Below, piece by piece: positions 1 to 8,872 of a DNA stretch of 64,000 bases; within the stretch, counting starts at the first letter, position 1; every line of letters starts with the position of its first letter. This stretch comes from Lachnospiraceae bacterium (lineage in GTDB: Bacteria > Bacillota > Clostridia > Lachnospirales > Lachnospiraceae). Position numbers and translations under genes: made by a program. Under the pieces are notes generated by a model. That model made no database searches, was not told where the DNA came from, and was given only the letters and a program-made list of their open reading frames with translations. The stretch covers positions 25,208 to 89,207 of the forward strand of contig JAFOEY010000033.1 of NCBI GenBank assembly GCA_017387565.1, written 5' to 3'.

Positions 1-550
1 TTTTTAAAATATAATAACTGTCATTTGCCTTTTCCTGCCGCGGCGATTCGATTTCAAGTCCCTGATTTAATGTATTCTGCAAAATCGAGGCAACCTGATG
101 TCCCGATTCGGAATTGGCATAATAAAAACATTGTGGACCGCAGACAGAACTATCCTGAAAGCTGTTCTGGTGAATGCTGACAACCAAATCTGCATGTTGA
201 TCTTCCATAAACTGAATTCTGCGATGCATATCCTGCGCTTTCTTATTGGTTGCGTTCTCATCATACAGACCGCAATCGGTTGTTCTTGTCATGACAACGG
301 TAAGATCAGACTGCTTTAATACTTTCTGAAGCTTTAATGCTATTTCCAGATTGACATCCTTTTCGAGAATCTGATTGACCCCCACTTTTCCGGGATCATT
401 TCCCCCATGTCCAACATCAATCACAACGATTTTTTCTTTTTCATCTCGGGCAGTCATGGTATAGATTGCTGCCTGTCTGGATAAAACAACCATGGCCGCA
501 AGCAGAAAAACCGTCATACACGTTGCTATCACTTTCCGTTCCATTTTCAA
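1..550 (-). CDS. cwlD: N-acetylmuramoyl-L-alanine amidase, CwlD-like (partial, C-terminus off window)
   Basis: Read on the minus strand, this frame stays open to the window edge and encodes an N-terminal membrane or signal segment (about residues 3-25), then an Amidase_3 catalytic domain. It opens with VIDVGHGGNDPGK (zinc-binding His), continues with an acidic residue in the EKD segment and has the SIHQNSF motif (second zinc His). Amidase_3 enzymes cleave the lactyl-amide bond between muramic acid and the stem peptide; CwlD does this for muramic-lactam formation in spore cortex. I place the start at a TTG (550) because AAGGAA lies 7 nt upstream of it; an ATG at 544 is the alternative. A GH18 gene lies just upstream on the same strand. 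CwlD rather than another amidase is inferred from the short anchored form and the spmAB genes further on. Confidence 0.85.
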   Translation of the reverse strand, partial: MKMERKVIATCMTVFLLAAMVVLSRQAAIYTMTARDEKEKIVVIDVGHGGNDPGKVGVNQILEKDVNLEIALKLQKVLKQSDLTVVMTRTTDCGLYDENATNKKAQDMHRRIQFMEDQHADLVVSIHQNSFQDSSVCGPQCFYYANSESGHQVASILQNTLNQGLEIESPRQEKANDSYYILK

Positions 551-616
551 CCATAAATTCCTTTTTTATAGTATTTATGCATAAACAAAAACAGATATTC
601 AAACGACCGGATTCTG

Positions 617-642
617 TTGGGGCAAAATACCTTCTGACCCAA
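617..642. repeat. 26-nt imperfect palindrome, copy 1
   Basis: TTGGGGCA and TGACCCAA arms flank a short AT-rich centre, between the GH18 stop and the amidase start. It resembles two better-matched copies at 28353 and 39133. All three lie 40-70 nt upstream of a minus-strand start codon. Confidence 0.5.
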
Positions 643-661
643 ACATCATAATAAATAATTC

Positions 662-2338
662 CTACTGTAAATAAGCTGCTATTTCATTCCAGATATCAGC
701 TTTCTCCTGGCCCAGTCTCCATCCGGCAACTCCGGCAAGATTGTATTTTTCCATAACGTTTAATTTCACCGCAATGGATTCACTCTCTTCAAGCCATACC
801 GCATAATCTGTTCCGTCTACGGAAAATTGCGCTGTATACTGGCAGGTGCCATCATCCCAGACGGTTGTAACACCGTTGTTATTTAAAAAGTTCTCAATCT
901 CATTCATTCCGTATGCAACCTGACCGATATCACCTGTCGTTTTCCACAGTCTGGTATAAAACGGGATTGCATTGATGACTTTTTCAGCCGGAACCTGTGA
1001 AAGTGTCTTTTCAATTCCACTCTGTACGAAATCAATGGATGCATTGGAGCCCACACCGTCTGCAGCCGCAACATGTTCATCATATCCCATGATAATCACA
1101 TAATCGACGACTTCTCCCTGTTTTCCACGGTCATAATTTAACAGATATCCATTATCTGCGGAAAGGATGATACCGTTTTTGTGACATTCAATATAGAGTT
1201 CCCGTAAAAACTGAATATAACCGGGAGCCGCTTCTGCGCTAACTGCTTCAAAATCGACATTAATCCCATCTATCCGATATTCCAATGTCGTCTGAATCAA
1301 CCGTTCAATCAAATTGCGACGACTCGCTGTATTGTTGACAACATTAGCTGTTGAAACATCCTTGTTGGTAAAGTTATCCAAAAGAGCCCATACCTGGATA
1401 CCTCTGTTATGCATGGCACTAACATATGACGCATCAGCCAATGAAGAAAAATTGCCATTATCATCAATCAGAGAAAACCATGTGGGAGATATAACATTCA
1501 CTCCCTGTGTATTTTGCAACAATCCCTCTGCATATGCATTGGCATCCCTGTTGGTTACCATATTCCATACCAGGCAAACCTTGCCATCCCTTTGCAAGGG
1601 TGCATAAGCCGGTGCTACATAATCTGTCACAGGCGCAGGCGTAACCGGAGCTGTTTCCTCCAGTCTCTTGTTTTCTACGTATCCGCTGATTCCATCATAC
1701 GTAGTGACCAGACTCCAGGTCTCCATCTCATCAACCAAACGAACATTGTCTCCTTTGGAAAGATCTGCTAAAACCTCACTCTTTACACCACCAAGCACCC
1801 TGACCTGGGTATCTTTTTTAACCAAAGCATGACGTTCTTCTTCCCAAACTGTATCAATGATGACGCGGTTCGGCTCTCCAAAAAACTGATAAGAAAAATT
1901 ACTGAATTTTTTCACAAACTCGTCAGCCAGATAAAGCGTATCGTTCATGGCAACCGTCAGAGCGTAACTCTCCGATGCAAATTCCGAACCGAAAGTATAA
2001 TCCGTACTTCCGATTGCTGTTGAAAGAATTGCTGTATCGGTTGTAAATAAAAGCTGCTGTTGTGACATATCATAATAAAAATGATTATTTAAATTTTCAT
2101 CAACAAAAGCAAGCGGAAAATAGACATGACCATCCCGATAAAGAGCATCGGTCTCGATCAACGTATCATTAAAAATAATCGCCGTTTCCTCACCGCCGGC
2201 CACATTGAAATATGCGTTTAAATCCACTCTCTCCTGCGAATAAGAGTACTTTTCCAACAGACCTGTTGACACGCCAATCAGTGCCACAACAACAATCAGT
2301 ACAACCGCAACCAAGACGGGTATATAATTTTTCTTCAT
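662..2338 (-). CDS. Membrane-anchored GH18-family hydrolase with SH3 domain
   Basis: A 558-aa extracytoplasmic protein. Residues about 7-27 form a single N-terminal membrane anchor. Next comes a region like the copper-amine-oxidase N-terminal-like domain (about 40-165), then a bacterial SH3-type domain (about 175-232, with VRVLGG and ISGYVENKRL). A glycoside hydrolase family 18 barrel follows, with the active-site strand DGINVDFEAV (Glu as general acid) and the late-barrel GVAGWRLG motif. This order matches spore-cortex or cell-wall glycosylases of the SleL/YaaH group, so the likely substrate is peptidoglycan or another GlcNAc polymer. A good ribosome site (GGAGGATATACAA) precedes the ATG. 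The downstream neighbour is the CwlD-like amidase, consistent with a wall-remodelling pair. Confidence 0.85.
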   Translation of the reverse strand: MKKNYIPVLVAVVLIVVVALIGVSTGLLEKYSYSQERVDLNAYFNVAGGEETAIIFNDTLIETDALYRDGHVYFPLAFVDENLNNHFYYDMSQQQLLFTTDTAILSTAIGSTDYTFGSEFASESYALTVAMNDTLYLADEFVKKFSNFSYQFFGEPNRVIIDTVWEEERHALVKKDTQVRVLGGVKSEVLADLSKGDNVRLVDEMETWSLVTTYDGISGYVENKRLEETAPVTPAPVTDYVAPAYAPLQRDGKVCLVWNMVTNRDANAYAEGLLQNTQGVNVISPTWFSLIDDNGNFSSLADASYVSAMHNRGIQVWALLDNFTNKDVSTANVVNNTASRRNLIERLIQTTLEYRIDGINVDFEAVSAEAAPGYIQFLRELYIECHKNGIILSADNGYLLNYDRGKQGEVVDYVIIMGYDEHVAAADGVGSNASIDFVQSGIEKTLSQVPAEKVINAIPFYTRLWKTTGDIGQVAYGMNEIENFLNNNGVTTVWDDGTCQYTAQFSVDGTDYAVWLEESESIAVKLNVMEKYNLAGVAGWRLGQEKADIWNEIAAYLQ

Positions 2339-2461
2339 TTGTATATCCTCCGATTCAAATGATATCAGATTTTCCGATTCTTATACATTTTAAACATCAA
2401 TTTAAACATCATCCCGGATATCATTTGAATCCGATTATAACAAAACTTTTATTTCAGCACA

Positions 2462-2543
2462 ATGCTTAAACTCCCCAATCCCTTTGCCAAAGGCAAACCT
2501 ATGATCAGCATAGAAGGACCTTGATCATACCCCCGTTAAGCAT
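2462..2543 (-). other. Candidate structured RNA segment (three-way-junction-like)
   Basis: On the minus strand, ATGCTTAA and TTAAGCAT can close a helix around two hairpins: TATGATCA/TGATCATA and TTTGCC-TTT-GGCAAA. G-rich single strands lie between them. It sits between the 77-aa gene and a TATAAT-containing stretch upstream of the GH18 gene. It matches no riboswitch consensus I know and lacks a U-tract, so it is only a folding candidate. Confidence 0.25.
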
Positions 2544-2553
2544 CTATGGCTTA

Positions 2554-2787
2554 TTAACAGATACTGTCATAGCGGATTTCCCTGATATATCCACGCTCGT
2601 CCGTTACGAAATCCGCCATATAAAAATGATCTTCCCGAAACACTGCCGAACTTATCTTTTTCGGTGATGACAATGTTCCGTCGAGATACAGCACAGCTCC
2701 CTTTTTTAAAGAAGCAGTCAAATCCTGTTCCATTTGCTTTTTCGTGTTTTTCTTTTCTGCTTCCATAAAATAATACAGCACCTCCAT
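2554..2787 (-). CDS. Small conserved-looking hypothetical protein
   Basis: 77 codons from the ATG at 2787, or 70 from an in-frame ATG at 2766. GGAGGTG lies upstream of the second and AAGGAA upstream of the first, so the start is unsettled. The protein is soluble and charged, with a lysine/glutamate-rich N-terminal half and a C-terminal half of beta-like character (GAVLYLDGTLSS, FVTDERGYIREIRYD). I do not recognise the family. A strong minus-strand promoter 370 nt upstream could transcribe it with a long leader. Nothing in the residues points to a catalytic function. Confidence 0.5.
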   Translation of the reverse strand: MEVLYYFMEAEKKNTKKQMEQDLTASLKKGAVLYLDGTLSSPKKISSAVFREDHFYMADFVTDERGYIREIRYDSIC

Positions 2788-3153
2788 GGATATTTTATTT
2801 TCCTTATTTTGTCAGCGATCAAAATCCGTATTTACCGTTTTCCAAAAGGTTTGTGATATATTATAAAATTTGGCATTATACTTTTTTTGATAATGACGAT
2901 AATAAATAAAGAAGACAAGAATACTACGGGACATGTAAAATAAAAAAATAAAAAAAGCATTTTCTAATATTGAATTATACGTGATTGTGAAAATATACCG
3001 ATGATATAACCATCGATCAGGCACGAAGCCTTAGACAACCCATAAGGGTCAAAATGTGAATTTGATTTGCTTTAAAGAATTCACTAACAAATTTAAGATA
3101 AACGCTTATGCCTCCTTTCCTTACGGATTGTCCCGGAAGCATCTTGTAAGTTC

Positions 3154-3182
3154 ATTATATATGCATTGTTTCTTTTTGACAA
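3154..3182 (-). promoter_or_regulatory. Sigma-A promoter (minus strand) with long leader downstream
   Basis: TTGTCA (complement of 3177-3182), a 17-nt spacer and TATAAT (complement of 3154-3159). The predicted transcript starts near 3147 and runs to the small gene at 2787. The leader holds a 41-codon open frame (3142-3017), a perfect AAAGGAGG at 3111-3118 that no normal start codon follows, and hairpins ACCC-TTAT-GGGT and CGATG-GTTATAT-CATCG. This describes most of the 557-nt gap 2788-3344; I see no convincing gene in it. Confidence 0.6.
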
Positions 3183-3344
3183 TATACTTTTTCTTTTTTT
3201 GTTAATATTGCACAAAACAATGAGTGTGTTAAAATATGGAAATCTAAAATTTTTTTAAACTGGCACTTGCCTCTCTTGACTAAATAAACTATACATTATA
3301 AGATACATTTACAATTTTTTCGTATACAGTAAGGATGTGATAAC

Positions 3345-4115
3345 ATGAAAATCGAAAAAATTAATGACAATCAAATTCGTTGCACACTTACTCACAATGA
3401 TTTGGCCAACCGTGAACTCAAAATCAGTGAGTTAGCTTATGGCAGTGATAAAGCGAAATCTCTTTTTAAAGATATGATGGAACAGGCTTCTTACGAATTT
3501 GGATTTGAAGCTGAAGATATTCCGTTGATGATAGAGGCTGTCCCAATCAGCTCAGAATGTATTGTTTTAACCATTACCAAGGTGGAAGATCCGGAAGAAC
3601 TGGATACACGTTTTTCCAAATTTGCACCTTCTGTTCATGAAGACAGTTCATCCGGGGAAGAAGCTGATATCTCCGATATTTCCGAAGAAGTCATGGATTT
3701 ATTTCATAAAATTCAGAAATCCGAGCGCGATTTTATGAGTGATGTTACCAAAAGCAACACTCTTCCCGGTACCCCTGCAGATACCCAAGACTCCAAAGAA
3801 AAATCAGAAAAAGTCAAAACGGTTGAAGCATGTATCTTTTCTTTTGACAGCCTTTCCCTTGTCATCCAGTTTGCACATGCCGTAAATAATTTTACCATCT
3901 GCAGGAATTCTTTATATAAGGATAAAACAAAGGATGAATATCATTTAGTGATATACAATCATGAAATCGGTGTCAGGGAATTCAATCAGCTCAGCAATGC
4001 CGCATCAGAGTATGGTCATCTTTTAAAGAGCATGACCCACACAGAGACCTATTATAAAGAGCATTTTGAACCGATTGTCGAAAATCATGCTTTGCAATCT
4101 CTGGGCACTGTATAA
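3345..4115 (+). CDS. mecA: MecA-type adaptor protein for ClpC protease
   Basis: 256 aa with the MecA layout: an N-terminal substrate-binding domain (starting MKIEKINDNQIRCTLT), an acidic, low-complexity linker (about residues 85-150 here, rich in Ser/Glu/Asp) and a C-terminal domain of about 100 aa that in the family docks on ClpC. MecA delivers substrates (ComK and others in Bacillus) to the ClpCP protease and promotes ClpC assembly. AAGGATG stands 9 nt before the ATG. It is a single-gene unit on the plus strand closed by the hairpin at 4162. The substrate in this organism cannot be told from sequence. Confidence 0.9.
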   Translation: MKIEKINDNQIRCTLTHNDLANRELKISELAYGSDKAKSLFKDMMEQASYEFGFEAEDIPLMIEAVPISSECIVLTITKVEDPEELDTRFSKFAPSVHEDSSSGEEADISDISEEVMDLFHKIQKSERDFMSDVTKSNTLPGTPADTQDSKEKSEKVKTVEACIFSFDSLSLVIQFAHAVNNFTICRNSLYKDKTKDEYHLVIYNHEIGVREFNQLSNAASEYGHLLKSMTHTETYYKEHFEPIVENHALQSLGTV

Positions 4116-4161
4116 TAATTGAATTATTTTCACTTAGTTCGTTACTAACAAAGCGACAAAA

Positions 4162-4202
4162 AGGCTGTACCGGTTATCCGGCACAGCCTGATTTATTATT
4201 TT
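4162..4202. terminator. Bidirectional intrinsic terminator between mecA and DUF1858 gene
   Basis: AGGCTGT-A-CCGG / TTAT / CCGG-C-ACAGCCT stem with a T-rich run after it on the plus strand and TTTTTGTCG after it on the minus strand. The two flanking genes converge on it. Confidence 0.85.
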
Positions 4203-4210
4203 GACATCGA

Positions 4211-4402
4211 TTATAAACTATTAATCTTTGCCATCAATTCATCAATATCAATTCCATGAACCGCTGCGGCTTCTTCCAATGTTTCCATTTGGGATGCCGG
4301 ACAGCCTAAGCAGTGCATTCCTGCTTCCAGCAAAACCGGAACAACACTTTGGTCTTTCATAAGAATTTCACCAATTGTCATGTCTTTTGTGATTTCTGCC
4401 AT
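4211..4402 (-). CDS. DUF1858 domain protein (redox-disulfide type)
   Basis: 63 aa, the whole protein being one DUF1858 domain. It opens with an [11 protein letters not shown]-type segment and has the family's CLGCPAS motif (C-x-x-C) followed by a helix rich in Glu/Ala ([14 protein letters not shown]). Family members are annotated as hybrid-cluster-protein-associated putative redox-disulfide proteins, and a thiol-redox or metal role is inferred from the CxxC only. AAGGAGG lies upstream of the ATG. It is a single gene; the upstream FUSC-HAD gene on the same strand ends elsewhere, so no operon partner is clear. Confidence 0.85.
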   Translation of the reverse strand: MAEITKDMTIGEILMKDQSVVPVLLEAGMHCLGCPASQMETLEEAAAVHGIDIDELMAKINSL

Positions 4403-4559
4403 TATCGACGCCTCCTTAAAAATTGGTCTTTATTTCTGCTTTAGTATAACCTAATCCCATTTTTTTATCAACGAAAATAACTCTGATACCAACCTATTTC
4501 CATTTCATCATTTTCACTTCGCCATTTTTATTTCATCATTTCTACTTTATTCTGCTTAC

Positions 4560-5828
4560 CTATTCATACACTTTTTTCATATATTTAACCACACGATTAA
4601 AGTCTCCGGGCTGAATCAGATACGTATACTTTCCTTCAATCGTTCCAAATGTAACGGTTTTCTCTATTCCAAGCTGTGTTTTCAAGTAGTCAATCATATT
4701 TTCTTTGGACGCATTTTTATTGTAGATTTTCAGAAGAGAACATCCCTCGCATTCTGTAGATAAATGCATGATTACTTTTAACGTCTGACAGAATTCTTCC
4801 TTCATCATATCTGCATAAAGCATCTCAATGCGTTCTGTTTTATCAATTACCATAAAATAAACAACATTTTCGTTTTCCGGAAGAGGTCTTTTGATATAGT
4901 TCCGGTAGGGAGATTTTCGCATTTTTTCAACAACGGTATTATAATCCTCCCAATCTGACTCCTGATAATAAATCAAAAGAACATCATCCACAACCACATT
5001 GGCAAAATAGGGTATCTCTCTTTTTTCAAAGTATGAACGGACAGCCTCGCAATGACCTGAGCTGACAATGTATACGTATTCGTACTTGTTTTCCCCAATA
5101 TTGTATAAAGCTGCACCATCCATGGCAATCACAGGGAGCTTTAGATGAATACCGCGCAGCGGTTCCATTAAAGATGCCGGTGTGCGAATCGTTGATACGG
5201 TAAAATTAGCTCCGCTGTCAATCATCCGGTTTAATTCCACACGACTATAATCGGACATACTTCCATTTAAAGAAAGCAATGTGTCATCCAATCCTGACAA
5301 AAACAGAATTTCGTTGCGCTTTTTTCCCGGAATCCGGAAACAGTTTACCGCAACTGCAACCACAATTCCTATCATAGTGTCCAGAAAGCGGTTCCATACA
5401 AAAATAAATGGATTGCTGTCCTGAATGTGATTGACTACAATGCTGAGAAATACGACACAGGAAAAATAAGATGCCTGCTTTTGTCGGATTAGCACCGTGG
5501 TATACAAAATGATGATGATAAACGCGGAAACAATCAGACGGTAGGAAATAATTCCCAAAAAGGAAGCTTCACCGGGAAGCTTTCTGTGTATCAGTAACAG
5601 CACAAGTCCATATAATGCACCAATAACCGTCCCTATACTTCTCTGCATGGCAAAGCGGCGTGTCTCGCTGACGTAATCTCTCATACACCAAAGCACGGCA
5701 AGCTGGGAATAAAAAACAATTCCTGCATTTCCACGTAAAATATCAATCAGAAAGCACAGGAAAACACCCACTGCTGACTTCATAATCCGCATTCCGATCC
5801 GGGGTATGTTTTGTGTTTTTATGCTCAT
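4560..5828 (-). CDS. FUSC/aromatic-acid-exporter-like membrane protein fused to a degenerate HAD (Cof-type) domain
   Basis: 422 aa in two parts. Residues 1-165 contain about five hydrophobic segments with the FUSC/ArAE signature region around RRFAMQRSIGTVIGALYG. From about 172 to the end, the chain follows the plan of a Cof-type HAD phosphatase, but the motif normally DxDGT reads GLDDT (179-183), so the nucleophile Asp is Gly. Motif II appears as VSTIRT, and the C-terminal GDxxND region reads GTIEGKY. The HAD half is therefore probably a binding or regulatory pseudo-enzyme. Half-size FUSC proteins usually export aromatic or organic acids, so a transport role regulated by ligand binding is inference. 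It lies 9 nt downstream of a cytidylate-kinase-like gene. Confidence 0.75.
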   Translation of the reverse strand: MSIKTQNIPRIGMRIMKSAVGVFLCFLIDILRGNAGIVFYSQLAVLWCMRDYVSETRRFAMQRSIGTVIGALYGLVLLLIHRKLPGEASFLGIISYRLIVSAFIIIILYTTVLIRQKQASYFSCVVFLSIVVNHIQDSNPFIFVWNRFLDTMIGIVVAVAVNCFRIPGKKRNEILFLSGLDDTLLSLNGSMSDYSRVELNRMIDSGANFTVSTIRTPASLMEPLRGIHLKLPVIAMDGAALYNIGENKYEYVYIVSSGHCEAVRSYFEKREIPYFANVVVDDVLLIYYQESDWEDYNTVVEKMRKSPYRNYIKRPLPENENVVYFMVIDKTERIEMLYADMMKEEFCQTLKVIMHLSTECEGCSLLKIYNKNASKENMIDYLKTQLGIEKTVTFGTIEGKYTYLIQPGDFNRVVKYMKKVYE

Positions 5829-5837
5829 GAATATGTT

Positions 5838-6425
5838 TTATCCTTCTGCCAGTCTGCAAATGATATCCACACAGGTATCAATGCCTAAAGAAGAGCTTTT
5901 CAATGTCAAGTCATAATAATCTGCATTTCCAAACTCGGTATTGGTATAATAAGTACAGTATCTTCTTCTTGCCTTGTCCACAGACTTCATTTCTTCCAAA
6001 ATTTTGCTTTCAGAATATTCGGGCATCTGCTGTTTTAAATTTTTCAGGCGAAAATACTGAGATGCTGAAATAAAAACATGTAGCGAATAATCAAATTCTT
6101 TTAATATCACATTGGCATTGCGCCCTACGATGACACATTTTCCCTTTTCACCTACTTTTTTAATGGCATCTCTCTGTGCCGCAAAAAGCTTTTCATTTAA
6201 GGGTTTGTTGTAAAAATCAAACAGACTTTGCCCCAGTCCGAAATTGTGGGGAACCTTTTCGTCATACATTCTGAAATCTTCCGGTGTCAGATCCGAAGCC
6301 TCCATGGCAGAACGAATAATCATATCTTTATCCAGATAATAATATCCCAGTCTTTCCGCTACTGCCTTTCCGATTTGTCCACCGCCGGCTCCAAATTCCC
6401 TGCTGATTGTAATGATTTTTTTCAT
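5838..6425 (-). CDS. Cytidylate kinase-like family protein
   Basis: 195 aa. It starts MKKIITISREFGAGGGQIGK, in which a P-loop-like GAGGG...GK replaces the classical GxxxxGK, as in the Cytidylate_kin2 family. VIVGRNANVIL and a basic region DRRY/RRRYCTYY-like (around residues 130-145, with KARRRYCTYY) follow. The family is related to CMP kinase, but substrate and function are not established. I chose the ATG at 6425 because AAAGGAG stands 9 nt upstream; a longer in-frame start lacks such a site. It is probably co-transcribed with the FUSC-HAD gene that follows after 9 nt. Confidence 0.85.
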   Translation of the reverse strand: MKKIITISREFGAGGGQIGKAVAERLGYYYLDKDMIIRSAMEASDLTPEDFRMYDEKVPHNFGLGQSLFDFYNKPLNEKLFAAQRDAIKKVGEKGKCVIVGRNANVILKEFDYSLHVFISASQYFRLKNLKQQMPEYSESKILEEMKSVDKARRRYCTYYTNTEFGNADYYDLTLKSSSLGIDTCVDIICRLAEG

Positions 6426-6474
6426 AGGCACACACTCCTTTCTATTCAAGGAAAATAAGTCTATATTGCTACGT

Positions 6475-7215
6475 TTATAAAACTTTATTCAGGAAATTAA
6501 TCGTTCTGGGTTCCTTCGGATTCAGTAATACTTCCTGAGGAGTTCCCTCTTCAACAATATATCCGCCATCCATAAATATGACTCTGTCTGCAACTTCCCT
6601 TGCAAATCCCATCTCATGAGTGACAATCACCATTGTCATGCCGTCTGCTGCAAGTTCCTTCATAACCTGTAATACTTCACCAACCATTTCCGGATCAAGT
6701 GCTGATGTCGGTTCATCAAAAAGCATAATATCAGGTTGCATACAGAGTGCCCTTGCTATGGCAATACGCTGTTTTTGTCCACCTGACAGCTGACTGGGAT
6801 AACTTTCTTTTTTCTCAACCAGTCCTACTTTTTCCAGCATTTTCAGCGCACGCTCTTTTGCTTCTCCTTTTGAACATTTTTTCAACATATTCGGCGCAAG
6901 TACCAGATTGTCCAAAATATTCAAATTATTAAACAGATTGAAATGCTGGAATACCATTCCAATATTTTCACGTACTTTATTGATATTGGTTTTTTTGCTT
7001 GTGATATCCATATCATCCACGATAATCGTACCACCGGAAGCTTCCTCTAAACGATTTAAGCATCTTAAAAAGGTAGATTTTCCCGATCCGGAGGGGCCGA
7101 TTACAACAACCACTTCTCCTTCATAAATATCGGTTGAAATATCCTTTAGCACTTCAAGACTGCCGAAGTTCTTTTTCAGATTTTTAACATGTATTTTTAC
7201 GTTTCTATCTTCCAA
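6475..7215 (-). CDS. Polar amino acid ABC transporter, ATP-binding protein (GlnQ type)
   Basis: 246 aa with the full ABC ATPase set: Walker [10 protein letters not shown] (about 38-46), Q-loop VFQHFNLF, signature LSGGQKQR, Walker [15 protein letters not shown] and switch His in VTHEMGFA. The close match of these segments to GlnQ/HisP ATPases indicates uptake of polar amino acids, energising the permease encoded just upstream. The start is a TTG with AAAGGAG 8 nt before it; no nearby ATG fits. It overlaps the permease stop by 11 nt, suggesting translational coupling. It is the third gene of the SBP-permease-ATPase unit. Confidence 0.95.
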   Translation of the reverse strand: MEDRNVKIHVKNLKKNFGSLEVLKDISTDIYEGEVVVVIGPSGSGKSTFLRCLNRLEEASGGTIIVDDMDITSKKTNINKVRENIGMVFQHFNLFNNLNILDNLVLAPNMLKKCSKGEAKERALKMLEKVGLVEKKESYPSQLSGGQKQRIAIARALCMQPDIMLFDEPTSALDPEMVGEVLQVMKELAADGMTMVIVTHEMGFAREVADRVIFMDGGYIVEEGTPQEVLLNPKEPRTINFLNKVL

Positions 7216-7876
7216 CGTTTAATCTCCTTTCCACAACCTTTGCACTTCTTGAAAGGATTGTAATCACAATCAGATACATGATACCGACAATTGCCCAGGT
7301 CTGGAATGACATGAAGGTATTTGCCTGTACATTTTTTGCCGTATTAACCAGTTCCGGAAATCCAATAACAGATAGAATAGAAGTATCCTTTAATGTAATA
7401 ATAAACTGATTAATAAAAGTAGGAATCATAGTACGAATCGCCTGAGGAAGAACAACCTTTCTCATTGCCATACCATAAGAAAGTCCCAGTGAACGTGCCG
7501 CTTCCATTTGTCCTATATCTACAGACTGAATACCGGCTCTGATAATCTCAGCCATATACGCGCCACAATTTAACGCCAGACAAATGGTACCTGCCTGAAG
7601 TGCAGTCAGAGTTACATTAAATCCGCCAATAACATTGTTAAAAAGATAAGGCATACCAAAATAGACGAAAAATGCCAGTACAATCATCGGCACACCTCTG
7701 ATAACGTCTACAAAAATCTGGGAAAAAATATTACATGCCTTATTTTTCACAACACCAAGCATTCCGAAAATTAATCCGATGATACAGGCAAAGAATAAAC
7801 CAAGCAACGCCAAAAGCAGCGTTCTTCCCATCGCAGCCAAAAGCATACTGCCATAAACTGTTATAATTTTTACCAT
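7205..7876 (-). CDS. Polar amino acid ABC transporter permease
   Basis: 223 aa, about five membrane helices, with the His/Glu/Gln/Arg-type permease features: an EAA loop reading [23 protein letters not shown] (shown in parts: [17 protein letters not shown]) and [18 protein letters not shown] near the N-terminal half. It forms the membrane channel with the overlapping ATPase gene and receives substrate from the lipoprotein encoded upstream. AAGGAAAAG precedes the ATG. A 35-nt hairpin separates it from the binding-protein gene, a common way to give the binding protein more mRNA than the channel. Confidence 0.93.
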   Translation of the reverse strand: MVKIITVYGSMLLAAMGRTLLLALLGLFFACIIGLIFGMLGVVKNKACNIFSQIFVDVIRGVPMIVLAFFVYFGMPYLFNNVIGGFNVTLTALQAGTICLALNCGAYMAEIIRAGIQSVDIGQMEAARSLGLSYGMAMRKVVLPQAIRTMIPTFINQFIITLKDTSILSVIGFPELVNTAKNVQANTFMSFQTWAIVGIMYLIVITILSRSAKVVERRLNVGR

Positions 7877-7941
7877 AGTCTTTTCCTTTCCGTATTTTAC
7901 TCTTATACCTATTGTATACTATATTTTATAAAAATGAAAGA

Positions 7942-7976
7942 CGCCAGAGCGGGCGTTTTTTCCCCCCCGTCTGGCG
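7942..7976 (-). terminator. Intercistronic stem-loop (attenuator or RNA stabiliser)
   Basis: CGCCAGA and TCTGGCG arms with an inner CGGG/CCCG pairing, between the binding-protein gene and the permease gene. On the minus strand it is followed by a modest T-rich stretch, so partial termination or 3-prime protection of the binding-protein mRNA is likely. Confidence 0.7.
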
Positions 7977-8008
7977 ATCTTTTTCCTGTCATATGAATTT
8001 CTATCGAA

Positions 8009-8872
8009 TTATTCACCAAGATATTTTGCTAAAATTTCGTCATATGTTCCGTTTGCCTTGATGTTTGCAAGACCTGCGTTGAACATATCAACAAGTTCCT
8101 GATTATCAGCATTGAAAATAGCAAAACCATACTGTGCAGGTTCATTTCCCGTACCGTCAACCAGTTTCATTTTAAGATCGCTGTTGTCTTTGATATTTGC
8201 TGCCATAATCGGAGTATCATCAAATACAGCTGCAACCTGACCACCGACAACTGCCTGATACATAGTCGGTGAATCTTCAAAATATGTGATGGTGAAACCA
8301 TATTCATCAACAAGGCTTTCTGCATAAGTAGCACTCATGGAACCTGTCTTAACTGCTACTGATTTTCCGGAAAGACCATCAAATCCTGTAATATCAGAAG
8401 ACTCTGCTACAGCCATACTCTGATTTGCATCATAGTATCCGTCTGAGAAAATCCAGCCTGATTCTTTACGTTCATCTGTAATAGATGCACCTGCAATCAT
8501 ACCATCTGCCTGACCGGCCTGACATGCTGCGATAGAAGCGTCCCAGCCAAGTGACTGAAGTTCATATTCAAATCCCTGATCTTCTGCAACAGCTGCAAGA
8601 ATGTCTACGTCAATACCAACAAATTCTCCGGAATCATCAGTATACTCAAAGGGCTTGAATGATGTATCTGTTGCAATCACCCATTTCTTGCCTGTTGTTT
8701 CCTCTGCTGCTTCTTCGGTTTCAGCCTCTTCTGTTGTTTCCTCAGCAGCTTCCTCAGTAGTTTCTTCTGTTACTGCAGGCTCCTCTGTCTTTGCTTCTTC
8801 TGTACTACCGCATCCTGCAAGGCTGAATACCATGGCTGATGCAAGAAGTACTGCCAATAATTTCTTTTTCAT
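8009..8872 (-). CDS. Amino acid ABC transporter substrate-binding lipoprotein
   Basis: 287 aa. A lipoprotein signal peptide ends in the lipobox LAGC (Cys about 21). A Thr/Glu repeat linker of about 35 residues follows (tracts of EETTEEAAEE type), then a family-3 periplasmic binding domain from about residue 63. That domain shows FKPFEYTDDSGEFVGIDVDI and GQADGMIAGASITDERK, the usual ligand-contact segments of polar amino acid receptors. The protein captures the amino acid outside the membrane for the permease/ATPase encoded downstream. The acidic linker probably acts as a spacer from the membrane. AGAGGAG lies upstream. The exact amino acid cannot be read from sequence. Confidence 0.93.
   Translation of the reverse strand: MKKKLLAVLLASAMVFSLAGCGSTEEAKTEEPAVTEETTEEAAEETTEEAETEEAAEETTGKKWVIATDTSFKPFEYTDDSGEFVGIDVDILAAVAEDQGFEYELQSLGWDASIAACQAGQADGMIAGASITDERKESGWIFSDGYYDANQSMAVAESSDITGFDGLSGKSVAVKTGSMSATYAESLVDEYGFTITYFEDSPTMYQAVVGGQVAAVFDDTPIMAANIKDNSDLKMKLVDGTGNEPAQYGFAIFNADNQELVDMFNAGLANIKANGTYDEILAKYLGE

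Noticed and set aside
2812-3024. 70-codon minus-strand open frame starting with GTG
   Set aside because: Very AT-rich, hydrophobic run from T-rich DNA, only a weak AAGG before the GTG, and no recognisable family. Kept only as part of the leader described.
3017-3142. 41-codon frame right after the minus-strand promoter
   Set aside because: The ATG would be about 5 nt from the RNA start with no ribosome site, and the strong AAAGGAGG lies inside the frame.
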